DNA from: Bursaphelenchus xylophilus
Lineage: Eukaryota; Nematoda; Chromadorea; Rhabditida; Aphelenchoididae
NCBI GenBank assembly: GCA_904066235.2
Contig: CAJFCV020000001.1
Span: 6,138,001-6,202,000 of the forward strand
Direction: 5' to 3'
DNA length: 64,000 nucleotides
Shown here: in pieces, positions 10,791 through 21,973 of the stretch
How the letters are laid out: every line of letters begins with the position of its first letter
Position numbering within the stretch: position 1 is the first letter of the stretch
Program-made: the position numbers and the translations under genes
Notes under the pieces: generated by a model
Databases searched by the model: none
What the model was told of the DNA's origin: nothing
Seen by the model: only the letters and a program-made list of their open reading frames with translations

Positions 10791-13700
10791 TCAGGGAGTT
10801 ATTAACGGAGGTCTCTTCTCCTCGAGGGCCTCGGGCTGAGAATCTTTCTCTTCCTTGGGCTTGTAATCTTGATACAGATAATTGATAAGATCCGATGACA
10901 CAAAGTCGCCACAATTCAGCTGGACCAATCTGAGAGTAGTCACAGCGTCCAGATATAAGTAACTTCCCATAAACTCTTTGGTCTTTTCGACAGTCAAGTT
11001 GACGTTTTTGTATGCCTGAAAATGGTAATTGAAGCTTTTCATTTTTGTGGTATTCATCGGTGTTTTTTCCGCATAACCCACTTATATAATAATAGCAATG
11101 GGAAGTGTAAATACAGTGGGAGTATGAATGTAAGTGTGGAGTGCAATTATAACAAAAGAGTGAGAGTAAGGCAGTCATATGCTACTAAAATATGTGAAAG
11201 CATAAAAGAAAGGGCGGCTCCGCCATAGTTTTGTCCACACTGAGCATCGGAGACTCTAGTCAAATGTTTCTTCAAGGCCGCCCCGGAGAGGACTCGAACA
11301 TGAGACCCTTTGCGTAAAAAGCGAGCCCACTTCCACTGCGCTAATCACACACGGCTTCTCCTTCCACTCGTTTTGAGTAGATTTTTATGGAGTCTGATTG
11401 GTAATATTATTTTTTGATTTCTCTCTTCAAATTTCGAAAAATAATGGGTCTGGTCTGTTTGAATAATTTCGTAATCCCCCAGAGATCCCGGTGTTCATGC
11501 ATCATGCTTTGCAAACTAAAGCCTTCCATTTTGGGGGGCTTTAGTCTTTTTTTGTTACTCATCCCTTCAGATCCCTTGTTTTGCAAACACCCACAGACTC
11601 AAAACAATGCTAGTACAAACAAAATAAATTAGTAATCTTTCGTAATCAGTCTGTTTCATTATCATACTTGGATTCTAATTATTCTAATGCTGGAGGTCAA
11701 TACTACGCTTTTTCAAAAGTGGGCAGAGATTTTTTAGCGCACAGTGCATTTTGCCCTTTCGCACATCGTTCCTTCGGAATTTCAAAGTGATTTTTTAGTC
11801 TGGCGTCACAACTATTGAGCGAGAAATTTGGATGAAACACCACAAACCTTGATTTGCCACGACCGCTTTTACGCCAAAACGGTTGATCGCTATATTTTAT
11901 TCATGACCCGTTTACGAAACAATCTATGAAGTCCTTATTCACATGATGTTTAGGATGACAAAGAACACAAAAATTATGTTTATTGTTGATTTTAACAATA
12001 AACGGGGTGATAATAATTGATAAAAACGATGCAGGCCTTGAAAAAGGACTCACCAATTGAGTTCTGATGAACTTAACAGCATTATCCTCACTGAGAACAA
12101 GGAACAGCCAATTGCAGAGATTGAGGAAATTGATGACACTGAGGAGAAACAGCCAGAACCAAATGAAAATGTAGATCTTCTCGTTGAACATGTTTATGGC
12201 CAGAACACATTGCAGGGTGTAGGTAGTCTTGACATCGCCGGGCAGGCGAACCATCACGTCACAATAAGTTACCTTAAATCAAAAATATTACATGTCTGTT
12301 TACACCGGAGATTGACAATTGGGGAAACTGAAAAATCGGTCCATAACGAGCAAATACCATAATGGGCATATTCCGAAAATTGATTCGAATGTCATGGATA
12401 CCCTTACATCTTTGTAAAAAAGTGCAATTTGAAAAAAAGTATGAATTGTAAGCCTAATTTTTTCAAAAAAGTGTAACCTTGAAAAAAATTTTAACTTCGG
12501 TGTAACTCTATTGGAAATGATGTTATATCGGAAAATTTGCTGCAAGTGGAAAAATGTAAGTGTAAAGATTATTTTAAAGTGTAATTTTGATAAGTGGGAA
12601 TTTGATACACAATTGTTAGAATTTCAGTCTTCAAAAATATTTTTTTGACATCTCACTTAAAAAAATGTAGCGCTTACATCTGTATTTTTACATTTACAAC
12701 AAATTTTCCAATATAACAAGATTTCTAACAGTGTTAAGTCGCGGCAAAAAGTCCAGAAATTTTTTTTTGCCTTACGTCTTCCCGTTTTTCGCTGCGACAA
12801 ATCAATTGGAGTGGGATGGAATTTGAGTCGCACTCCAAGCACGGTGCCGGAAATTCCCAGAACTTTTTTCCGCGACAGTACATCAAAATGAACACTTTTA
12901 TCCAAATTACACTTTTTGCAGAGATGTAAGGGTATATCTATGACATTCGTGTAGCATGACAAAATGCACCGTATGAAATCCGACTGCACTTGCGGAACAA
13001 AACCCTACAGGTTTTTGTTCCGCCCACAGGCTGGCCAATTTACCCTCGGGAAATGGCCGGATTCCTCCCATTCTTTTCCTTGCAGTAGATCCATCAACAA
13101 TCCGTATCCAAAGAAGGTGTATTTGGGACCAAGAAATTGATTTAGAACGTATAGCTGGATTACCGAATTACTCAGGTTGAGTATCTTAAACAGAATGTAC
13201 AATTTGGTGATGTAGCCATTCCAGAATTTGGCATTAATGGGCTTCGAAGACTGAGAGTCGATCTTGTCCTTATTGAAGCGATGCAGGTTCTTCATATACT
13301 GGGAGGCCTTCACCATATCCTTCTCGATGTTATCCTTGATCATCGCATCTTGACCCTTTTTCATGGTCAATTTGGAGGTCGATATCAACGATTGGATGGC
13401 TAGACCTGAACATACTCATTATTGCAGTAATACCACAATCTATACCGGTCTTTAGATGAAGAGAATTCCAAACAGCCTTAGGTAAGACGAAGAAGATCAT
13501 TTGCCCCATCATCATGAACCCGACCCATTGGTAATACTGCAGTTCGTATTGTTGCCTGGGCCCCTTTGGCAATTGCTCTGCCATCTTTATGTAGTAAGTG
13601 TTCTCCACGAAACAATAACTCTCCGAGTACTTTTCCCAAGACCCCTGAAATCTCAAAATTTTAATTTAATTTCTTTATAATGTAACATAAATAATTATAA

Positions 13701-13878
13701 TTACTTTGAACTCAGGGGGCACCCAACATTGCAAGGGCTCTCCCACATATTGTTTAGCCATGGTAATCAAGGCAAACATCCCGAACATGAGGGCCGAATA
13801 TACGTAGTTAGCCCTGTCGACCACATCGTCATCATCTCTGCTTTTAACCTTGTCGATAAGCCGAGCGATGGCTTGCAT
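10791..13878 (-). CDS. Innexin gap-junction protein (innexin A)
   Basis: Innexins form the gap-junction channels of invertebrates: four membrane helices with two conserved cysteines in each extracellular loop. Exon 1 (MQAIARLIDKVKSRDDDDVVDR, then GEPLQCWVPPEFK) gives the N terminus and the first part of loop 1; exon 2 supplies YCFVENTYY and the innexin signature YYQWVGF; the third and fourth exons hold the third helix, FPR-VTYCD, TLQCVLAINMFNEKI and the fourth helix; exon 5 (11015-10791) is the cytoplasmic tail ending with TGA. Introns are 28 bases (13433-13406), 771 bases (13043-12273) and 1038 bases (12053-11016), the last two carrying repeats. All four loop cysteines are present. It is the first of two tandem minus-strand innexins, with its start 160 bases from the end of innexin B. 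I do not assign an inx number because orthology cannot be decided by eye. Confidence 0.93.
11281..11356 (-). pseudogene. tRNA-like remnant inside an innexin A intron
   Basis: On the minus strand this stretch contains a good RNA polymerase III A-box (TTAGCGCAGTGG) and, about 40 bases on, a B-box-like TGTTCGAGTCC. The acceptor stem halves do not pair and the T stem is poor, so this is not a functional tRNA. A tRNA-derived SINE head or decayed tRNA copy is most likely. Confidence 0.3.
12387..12948. repeat. Inverted-repeat (foldback) element in innexin A intron
   Basis: The 45-base left arm at 12387-12431 (starting GAATGTCATGGATACCC) reappears as an imperfect reverse complement at 12903-12948 (ending GATGTAAGGG...GACATTC). 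The interior contains many AGTGTAA/TTACAC-like words and no open frame. This looks like a non-autonomous DNA transposon remnant within the 771-base intron. Confidence 0.55.
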
Positions 13879-14037
13879 CTTGCTTTAAGCGATCATTTTA
13901 CGCTCAAAATTTATTAAAAAAAATCGCGATCGAATTGGCAGTAAAACAAGTAAGCAACATGAACAATTTTGAGAAAGAAGCTGATGATTAGTGATTTTAG
14001 AAGGGGTTTTGTTAGTAGAAGGAGGTTAGTAAAGACT

Positions 14038-15449
14038 TTAGATGGCAACTTTAGTCGGAATTGGGCCTAAAATAAAAAAAAATTAAGATTAAAATTTGAT
14101 GACTTACTGGGAGCAGAACTGTCATTCTTTTTACCGTAATTCATCCACAATTCACACAGAATGTCGGCCATGTTTACATAGCCAGCATTGGAATCGATTA
14201 ATCTGAGGACAGTCATCCCATCCGTCTTCAGGAATCGCTGAATAAACTTCTCCACATTAGCGGTAGAAGGTTTTTCGTGATGCAACTAAAAGATAATATA
14301 AATACATACTACATAATTTAACTGAAAGGTAGTAGAATTAAAATTAAGAGAACTCGCACTTTGAGGGCATCTTTGACCATTCGAACTTTAGATCCCATGG
14401 ACAAGGTCCTGTAAAGCCAAGCAAAGAGATTCAAAATCGCTACAACCAGAAGGGCGAGAGACCACAGCCACAAGAAGATGTAGATTTTCTCGGCAAACAT
14501 GTTGATCATCAAAACACATTGGACTGTATGCTCTCGGAATTGACCGAGATCTCGAGTTCGGAGATCACAAAATGTGACCTAAGCAAAGTGGAGGTATACT
14601 AGAGCACGTCCTTACCCTCGGGAACGCCCCAGTTGTTCTCCAATCCCCTCCTTGCACGAGTTCGCTCAGCACATCGTATCCCCAGAGGAAGTTATTGCCC
14701 GCTACAAAATAATTCATCATCAACAGCTGACCCAATAAAGCGACGATGGAAAGGATCTTCATCAGCAAGTAAATCGCCGTCAGATACCAGTTGAAATGCA
14801 GCTGTACTAAAATACGAAACAGTTTATATCTCGGAATGGGGGAGTAATATTGTAGAGTACCCTTAATCTGGCTCTTTTCAAGTAACTGGAGGGCGATCTT
14901 CTTCTCGATCCCAGGCCGGACAACTTCTTTGCATTCTTTGTAAGCGACTTGGACAAGGTCAGTGACTCGAAGGTCTAAAGTTATATTTTAATCAAATAAC
15001 GAACTGGTACTTACCGCTTAAGGAGTAGAGTAATTTGAAAATTAGTTTTGGGGCATAACAGATCAAGGCCTGTATGCTGAGAAGATACGGAATCCATTGG
15101 TAATACTTGAGTTCCAATTTCCGCCGACTCAACTTGTCATCGGGGATGGTTCTATTCACAAAATAAGTGTTCTCCACAAAACAATAGTTCTCTATGTATT
15201 GTTCCCAGGCTCCCTGAACATCATCAGTTAATAATATTTCAATTTCAACTACTTGTAAATTACATATCTTACCGTATATTCAGCTGGAACCCAACATTGT
15301 AAGGGCTCTCCCACATATTGTCTGGCCATTATGAGGACGGCAAAGAATCCCAGAATGTATACAGTTGTGGCATAAATACATCGATCCACCGAGTCGTCAT
15401 CATGCTCCTTCTTGACTTTCGATATCAACGAGCGGAGCTTGGCGTCCAT
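14038..15449 (-). CDS. Innexin gap-junction protein (innexin B)
   Basis: The start is the ATG at 15449-15447 (MDAKLRSLISKVKKEHDDDS). Loop 1 has LQCWVPAEY and YCFVENTYF; the signature YYQWIPY follows; the cytoplasmic loop contains DLRVTDLVQVAYKEC; then come the third helix (LLMKILSIVALLGQLLM), WGYDVLSELVQGGDWRTTGAFPR, VTFCDLRTRD, TVQCVLMINMFAEKI and the fourth helix. A last small exon adds SPIPTKVAI and a TAA stop at 14040-14038, restored by splicing GTAAGTC at about 14108 to TTTTAG at about 14067. All four loop cysteines are present. The layout of exons is close to innexin A (intron at the same place after CWVP-E), which fits a tandem duplication, although the cytoplasmic regions have diverged strongly. 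Confidence 0.92.
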
Positions 15450-16450
15450 GAGCAAATAAATGAGGGAGAAAATAGAGAAGGAAGATGATTAGATGATAAG
15501 AAGACCTGATCAGCGATAAGTGGTGCTAAGAGGCTCACAGAAAATGGCCATAAAAGTAAATAGAAAGTACAGTCGTCATTAGATTTGAGTTGTTAGGGGT
15601 GCGTTAGTAAAGGTTTTTTATTCATAAACTGCTTGCAAGAAACATTCGAAAGCATATGATATTCAGTAAGGTAAACATGTTTCGAAATTTTGCTAATTAA
15701 TCGCCACAAAAATAAATAAAAAATGAAAAGAAAAGAAGAGAATACAGTAACCCTGCAGCTCTCAAGGATCATTCGAACTAACGGTTTAAAGCGATAAACC
15801 CTTCATATTGAATATTGAAGACGCGATAGAGATTGGATTGGACTCTGAAATGGGAAGCGATCGGACTTCCGATCAGATAAAACAATGGCCGGCGTTCTTG
15901 TGGATTCCGTGGCCACGGTCTCTTCCCTTTCCCAGCCATTTCCTTCCATCGCTCGGCCTTACAAAAGCGGCCCGGCTGTTGTTTGTTTCTGATGCGCGAG
16001 TTCTTTCATTTTTGCGCTTTTAAATTAGACTTCATAAAAAGCTTTGATCTTCTGAAGCCCGCAGGAATCACAATATCATAAGAGTGATTGGGGTCAACCA
16101 AAGCCTTCATGTCATCATCTGATCAACTGGATCATGTTGATCTACAGTCTACATTTTCTGATGTTTGCAGTCTTTTTTTCCTTGGATACTGTATCACCTG
16201 TCAGAGAGAGTTCCTGAAGTCAGTCCCCATTGACTGAATGCACTCTGTCTATTTCCGTGTACTTTCAGACTTGCATTGTCTTCTTCGTCTCCCAGATCTT
16301 TTGATTCGGCGCCATTTTTTGTTTCCAGACTAAACTTTGGTCATTTAATGGTTACAATTTGTGATCTCCCTTTCCTTTCTTTTTCGATTTGGCCACACAG
16401 TTTCCACCCCTTATCTGGATTACCCTCAATATTTTTGGATTTAATTTCAG
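15450..16450. promoter_or_regulatory. Central divergent region of the innexin cluster
   Basis: One kilobase between the start of innexin B (minus) and the start of innexin C (plus), the only place from which both halves of the cluster could be controlled. It has no supported open frame. The last ten bases before 16451 are TTTAATTTCAG, directly abutting the innexin C start codon. Confidence 0.5.
16440..16450 (+). promoter_or_regulatory. Splice acceptor abutting the innexin C start codon
   Basis: TTAATTTCAG ends exactly at the base before ATG at 16451. With no coding exon upstream, this is a likely spliced-leader acceptor leaving no native 5' UTR, or a 5' UTR intron. Confidence 0.5.
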
Positions 16451-19398
16451 ATGGACCGAATTGGTAATTTTCTCAAATCCTGGGCCCATCAACAAAACGA
16501 CGATGATTTTGTGGATCGATTGCACTACAAGGTGACAACGGTCATGCTGACAAGTCTCTCGTTTATGATCTTTGCCAAGGAATATGGGGGGAATCCGATC
16601 AGATGTTGGCCGAGCCCAGAGTGGACGGGCAGTTGGGTGGAGTACGCCCATGACATCTGCTTCATCGAGAACACGTATTATCTCCCTCTCGATCAGAAAC
16701 CCTCCAAATTTCAGAGAGGTCCCGATAAGGAGATCAATTACTATCAAGTAGGATCTTTTCCAATGCCACATCCTTGTATTTCAAAATAATTCTGATAACC
16801 TCGTAAATTTTTAGAACTTTTTTTTATGTGTAAGTGTAGATGTGAAACATATTATAATACATAACTACATTATTTTAATACAGTTTCAAAGAAATCCAAA
16901 TTCTGGTTTAAAAAGGTTATGAATGTCGCCTGTATTGACAAATTTGGCGGAGTTCTTCTTACACTTGCAGTTGCGTCTTCAATGCACATTCTTAGACCAT
17001 AATTTGCGTTGTTTCCAAAATTAAAATGTCGTATTTGCAACTTTCTTTAGAGAAATAAGGGTACTTGTTCTTTGAACTTTGCTTTTTTTGGTTAAGGTAA
17101 CCTTTTAGTGGGTCCCGTTCTTCCTGCTAGGCCAGGCCATCCTTTACAATCTTCCTTCCCTCTTTTGGCGGAATCTGAAGAGTTCTTCCGGTCTCCATGT
17201 TCGGGCAATATTATCAATGACCACAAATGCCGTCGGAAATCTCGAATTTGATGAGATCGCTAAACATAAATTGGCCGAGTTCATCCACAACACCATCAAA
17301 TATCGGACTCAGAAAAGACAAAATCAAACATTTCTTCAGAAATGGCTGTGGTAAGATTTCAGTGCGTTAAATTGAGATATCAGTCTGTCGGGAAAATAAT
17401 GGGCACTATATCGCCGCTTAAATGAAAAGCAGTTTGCCGCGACACAACTGGTTTCCACGGCGGTGATGTAATTTTAGATGCGACAGAGTGCTCATTATTT
17501 TCCCGACAGACCTACATTTCATTAAAGGCATTGCGGTTTTTCGAGTTACGATGATTCGGGCCACCGACACGCCGATCCAACAATACATTTTTACATACAA
17601 TCGATGGTGCTTCCGAAAAATGTTCATTTCTTTACTTTCTTTTCTTAAGTACAGGGTGCGGCAATTTTTCGGCCGGATTTGAATTGGCTATAACTTTTTT
17701 AGTTTGTATCCGAATGTTAAAATTCTTTTTTTCCCTGAATCCTCAGACAACCCCATTTTGTTTAATACCAAATATGTTATATATACAGGGACCTAGTTCA
17801 CAGTTATTGGCATTTCGGTCGTTTTCTCTGCTTTTTCGGCGTGTCTGAAAATCGCCAGAAAAAATGACTTTTTTTACGAATTTTGTCGTAAAAAGTTTCA
17901 TGCCTGTTCATGCCATGGAGAATACCCTTTCCACAAAAAATCAGCTATCTCCGCACAAAACTAGCGAAGATCTAGCCAAAAAGTTTTTCTGTGTGATCCA
18001 CTCATATGCCCTCCTGACCGCAAAGAATCGTTGAATATCTTGGTCGCCCCTGAAAGGTGCGGGCTGAAACTTTCAGGAATTGATGTGTGGCCTATGTGCG
18101 GCCCATGTGCAAAATTTAAAGAAAATCTGAGAGTCGCACTAGGGGTAATTCCATTGTCAGCTATAAAAATTAGAGCTTTTTCTTTGTGTCGAATTTTTAC
18201 TGTAGTCTAATGAACGGGTATAACATATTTGGTATTAAACAAAATGGGGTTGTCTGAGGATTCAGGGAAAAAAAGAATTTTAACATTCGGATAAAAACTA
18301 AAAAAGTCATGGCCAATTAAAATCCGGCCGAAAAATTGCCGCACCCTGTATTACTGCTAAGTGCCATGATCATGTTTTCCAATTTTATCAGCACCATTGA
18401 ACTCCATTATTTTTAGTAAAAATTTAGATTACATACATATGTGTCGTTGGCCCAAAACGACGTTGACCCGAACTGTTAAAACCCGAAAAATCCCGACGCG
18501 TATTTAACAAAGTTTGATATTTTTTAAACGAATTGATTTGATTACTTTCAGCATCATCGAGCGATTACAAGGAGACTCCCGACTGGCCATATTGTACTAC
18601 ACGAAGAAGATTCTGTTTCTTTTGACGTCTCTTTATCAAGTAAGTAAGATCAGATGGGCAAAGACTGACGTAACGAAAGCCATTTGTTACGCGAGAGCGT
18701 TCGTTTTTTGCTTTTGCAGGAATTTTAATGGAATTCTATAAATATGAATAATAAGATTATTATGGAATACTGTAATGTTTCTCGTCATTTTTTTGACACT
18801 TTTGTAATATTTTACTTTGAGCTGGTGCTAGTCGGGCGATTCCTGGGATTTTCAAATACTTTATGGGGATTTGACAGCATAAATCAACTTCGAAATGGGC
18901 AAACCTGGGAGAAAACTGGGATTTTCCCTCGAGTCACCATGTGTGATTTCCAGGTACGTCATGATGAGTAGTTGTGATGACGGCTTATGTAAACTTACGC
19001 AAGGTTTTCAGATCCGAAACATCGCCGGTCCTCCCAAAACATTTACAATCCAATGTGTTCTAATGGCCAACATGATTAACGAGAAGATCTTCCTCGGGAT
19101 GTACTGCTGGATTTGCATTCTCTTGGCCATCACTATTGTGAATCTCTTCCAATGGTGGAATAACCTCTCCAACTCTTCGAATCGAGTCAAATATATTTAC
19201 AACGCTCTAATTGCCGGTCATTCCATTAGAAAGATCGAAGCCGAAGCCAAACCAGAATACGACCAGGCTCAGGAATTCACGGAGTTCATGACTGTAGATG
19301 GTGTTCTCATCTTCCGATTAATGGAGATTAATTCGAGTTGCTTGATCAGCAACGACGTCTTATACGAGGTCTTCAGGATTCATTTCGGGTTGTTGTAA
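16451..19398 (+). CDS. Innexin gap-junction protein (innexin C)
   Basis: Exon 1 gives MDRIGNFLKSWAHQQNDDD, the first helix, IRCWPSPEW, ICFIENTYY and YYQ; exon 2 (from about 17110) continues with WVPFFLLGQAILYNLPSLFW, completing the YYQW signature. After a 1.2 kb intron (17352-18551) the third helix follows (CIIERLQGDSRLAIL...LTSLYQ), then LVLVGRFLGF, WGFDSINQLRNGQTWEKTGIFPR, VTMCDF, IQCVLMANMINEKIF and the fourth helix. The tail ends in ...VFRIHFGLL and TAA at 19396-19398. The acceptor at about 18822 (CTTTGAG) is weak but is the one that keeps the frame. The large intron contains two independent inverted-repeat elements. Unlike innexins A and B, there is no intron between CW and the second half of loop 1. 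Confidence 0.9.
17383..17511. mobile_element. 129-bp MITE-like inverted-repeat element
   Basis: It starts GTCTGTCGGGAAAATAATG and ends with the reverse complement (CATTATTTTCCCGACAGAC), about 24 bases per arm with one or two mismatches. It has no coding capacity and lies at the 5' end of the large innexin C intron. Confidence 0.6.
17650..18350. mobile_element. 701-bp MITE with about 140-bp terminal inverted repeats, TA-flanked
   Basis: The left end TACAGGGTGCGGCAATTTTT and the right end, read on the other strand, are identical for the first 30 or so bases and remain more than 90 percent alike for about 140 bases, down to the run CCCTGAATCCTCAGACAACC and beyond. The element is bounded by TA on both sides with termini CAGGGTG, as for Tc1/mariner-type insertions. 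No transposase frame is present, so this is a non-autonomous copy. It sits wholly inside the innexin C intron. Confidence 0.8.
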
Positions 19399-19770
19399 GT
19401 ATTTTTGTTTGAGTTATGGGCAATGAGTTCATTTCTGGTGACTCAAATGCATTACTACATACTTTAGTGATGAACAAAAGCAAAAGGAGAGAGAACAAGA
19501 AGAACAAAAGAATGATGACCGTTGAGATAAACATGACATAACCCTTGATATACATACATAGTACAAAAGATATCCGCGTGAATATTTGATTGGTGTAGTA
19601 CAAGTAGAGGTTATTTGAATAAACCGATTATTCCGATTTCGAGTTCCACTTCCAGCAGCCAAACTAATTGCCAAAATACGAGTGTTTGATCGCCGTATTA
19701 ATGGGAGTGATAAGAATTATCAGGGAAAAGACTTTTTCTAAAAAAATTATTGAGTTGGTCCTTGCTTACG

Positions 19771-21973
19771 ATGGATCTTCTGATCGGCTTCGTTGAAGGA
19801 TTTCTGAAGCCGAGGAATGAGGAAGATGCCTTTGATAGGCTGAACTATCAGGTCACGCCTTTTCTTTTTATTTTATTCTCCCTTGTCAACATCTCAAAAG
19901 TAAGGTGTCACTGATATATACATATGTTTATAAACTGCCTATAAAACACGATTTCTGAGTCACTGAATAAGCCGGCAAGAGATAGGACAAATTCACTTTG
20001 ATTTTATTGTTTAAGCACGATAACCATATTCCAGAAATATTTTTGTCTAATTCTATCATTAGCCTATATACTGTAATTTACAATTTAATTCCGGGAAAAT
20101 GAATAAAGTCGCGGCAAAATCAGAATGTTTTTCACTTCAGCGACAAGATGGGCGCAGCGACATTGTTCTCACTATCTTCCAGACAGACTGATATTTCCCG
20201 AATATTATGTATAAATTATATCCTCCTACAGTAATTTTTAAACAATAGTCTGAAAATCCATTTTTTTTATGTCCAGGCCTAATTGACGGCTGATTTAGTG
20301 ATTCAGAAATCGTATTACATATAAATAATCAGAGTTAAGGTGTACATTGGAAAAGCGATTAATTGTTTCGCGAAGGCCGAGTTCCGCGGTGGTTGGGTGG
20401 AATACGCGCATGATTACTGTCTGATCGAGAATACTTACTATCTCCGGACGAACGAATCTATCCCTATCGAACAAGAGCTGAGGGGCGAGAAGCAGATCAA
20501 CTATTATCAATGGGTGCCCTTTATCCTCGTCCTGCAGGCCTGTTCTTTCTATATTCCCCATCTAATGTGGCGATCTTTCAACTGGATTACAGGTAACCAA
20601 ACTTTCCAAGATGACTCTTCAAGGGTACCAAATAAGAGCTGTAATGTCAGCAGCCAAACAGAGTTACACGCAGTCCGTAGAAGAGAGCAGAGATGTGGCG
20701 CTCAAGATCTCCCGATCTCTGTTTTATGCCAGTCAATTAAAACACAAAACTCTCAGAATTCTGAACGAGTAAGTCGTAGTTCGTACTGAGTATAGTTTGA
20801 GACAAATATTTGTGACCGTTCTGTACCTGAGCATGAAGTTTTGTTACCTCTGCTTGATCCTGATCCATCTCGGAATATTCAAATTATTCATCGGATCCCT
20901 GGACTTTGCCTTTGGAATTGTCCAACAGCCCGGAGAATGGGAACAGACCGGCTTCTTCCCTCGAGTCACCGTCTGCGACTTTACTGTCAGTGTTTTATAA
21001 ATTGGGATTTACAAAAGTTTAGATCCTGAGATATGGGCAGCCCATGAATTACACGTTGGAATGTGTGCTCCCTCTAAACATGTTTAACGAAAAGATCTTT
21101 GTCTTCTTTTACTTCTGGTTGATCCTCCTCTTTGGCACCACTGTTTTTAGTATTCTGCTTTGGATCCAACGACTGGTCGATCGGAAGGCATTTTACAAAA
21201 GACTTTTGGACTTATATGTAAGTGACGCGTCAGTCACGTTGTTAAATTGCCGTCATCTTCGTCATGTCAAATTGTTCCGTCGTCTTGTTTGTCAAATTGA
21301 ACTTTTTTTGGAAATTTTTTGTAAATGTTTGCTAAAAAAGTCACAGAAATTAAAAATTTTTAGGAACTTAATTCATGTCAAAACGACCGATGAAACAAGC
21401 ATTAAAACCAGTTACGACTAGTATTAACGGTATTCATGATATTCTGTGTTAAACTCGCGTTCGAAAGCTTTGTGTATCAAAATTTTTAATTCTGCAAACA
21501 TGACAAAAATGACGCAAATTTGACGCAATTTAACCTAATTTTGAAAAATTCTGTCAAATGAACAACCCTAATGTAAATCTACATATAATTTAATTTAATT
21601 TCAGCAAAAAAACGACAGATCCGAGGTCGGTAATGGTAAAGAGTGGTACAGTTTGGTTATGTTATTTCTACTGAGTAATTTTACTTGGAATAATTTCAGA
21701 GAAGTAGTCCGGACAATGAAGTTCTTCTTCTCCAAACCCTTAAGGTATGTCTTGTATTAAACTAAATTATTTCCAGTCCTCTCCTAAACCCGATGAGATT
21801 GATTTTGGCTATGATCTTCGAGTAGTCCTCGGCCTTTTACAGGATCATTCAGGTCTCCTTTTCAGCGCAAATGTCTTCCATGAGATGGTTAATTTGGTGA
21901 GTAAACGGCTGAAAACAAAACTGTTTTTATTTTTTAGAAGCTGTCAGATCACAGACTGAGCACGGGACATTGA
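19771..21973 (+). CDS. Innexin gap-junction protein (innexin D)
   Basis: Exon 1 (19771 to about 19898) gives MDLLIGFVEGFLKPRNEED and the first helix; a 443-base intron is followed by VYIGKAINCFAKAEF, YCLIENTYY and YYQWVPF. Very short introns of 31 bases (about 20593-20623) and 27 bases (20769-20795) join WITG to YQIRAVMSAAKQSY and LRILN to DLRQIFVTVLYL. Loop 2 has VTVCDF and LECVLPLNMFNEKIF. The C-terminal exons give DLRVVLGLLQDHSGLLFSAN and end KLSDHRLSTGH with TGA at 21971-21973. Loop 1 has INCF where innexins A-C have CW: the cysteine is kept and the tryptophan is lost. The joins between about 21600 and 21750 are not settled, because more than one splice choice stays open. Confidence 0.87.

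Noticed and set aside
11210..11370. Functional tRNA gene
   Set aside because: A and B boxes are present but the acceptor stem does not pair and the T stem is weak.
20074..20200. Possible second copy of the GTCTGTCGGG element in the first innexin D intron
   Set aside because: Words such as CAGACAGACTG and TTCCCG recur, but no clear paired arms could be aligned.
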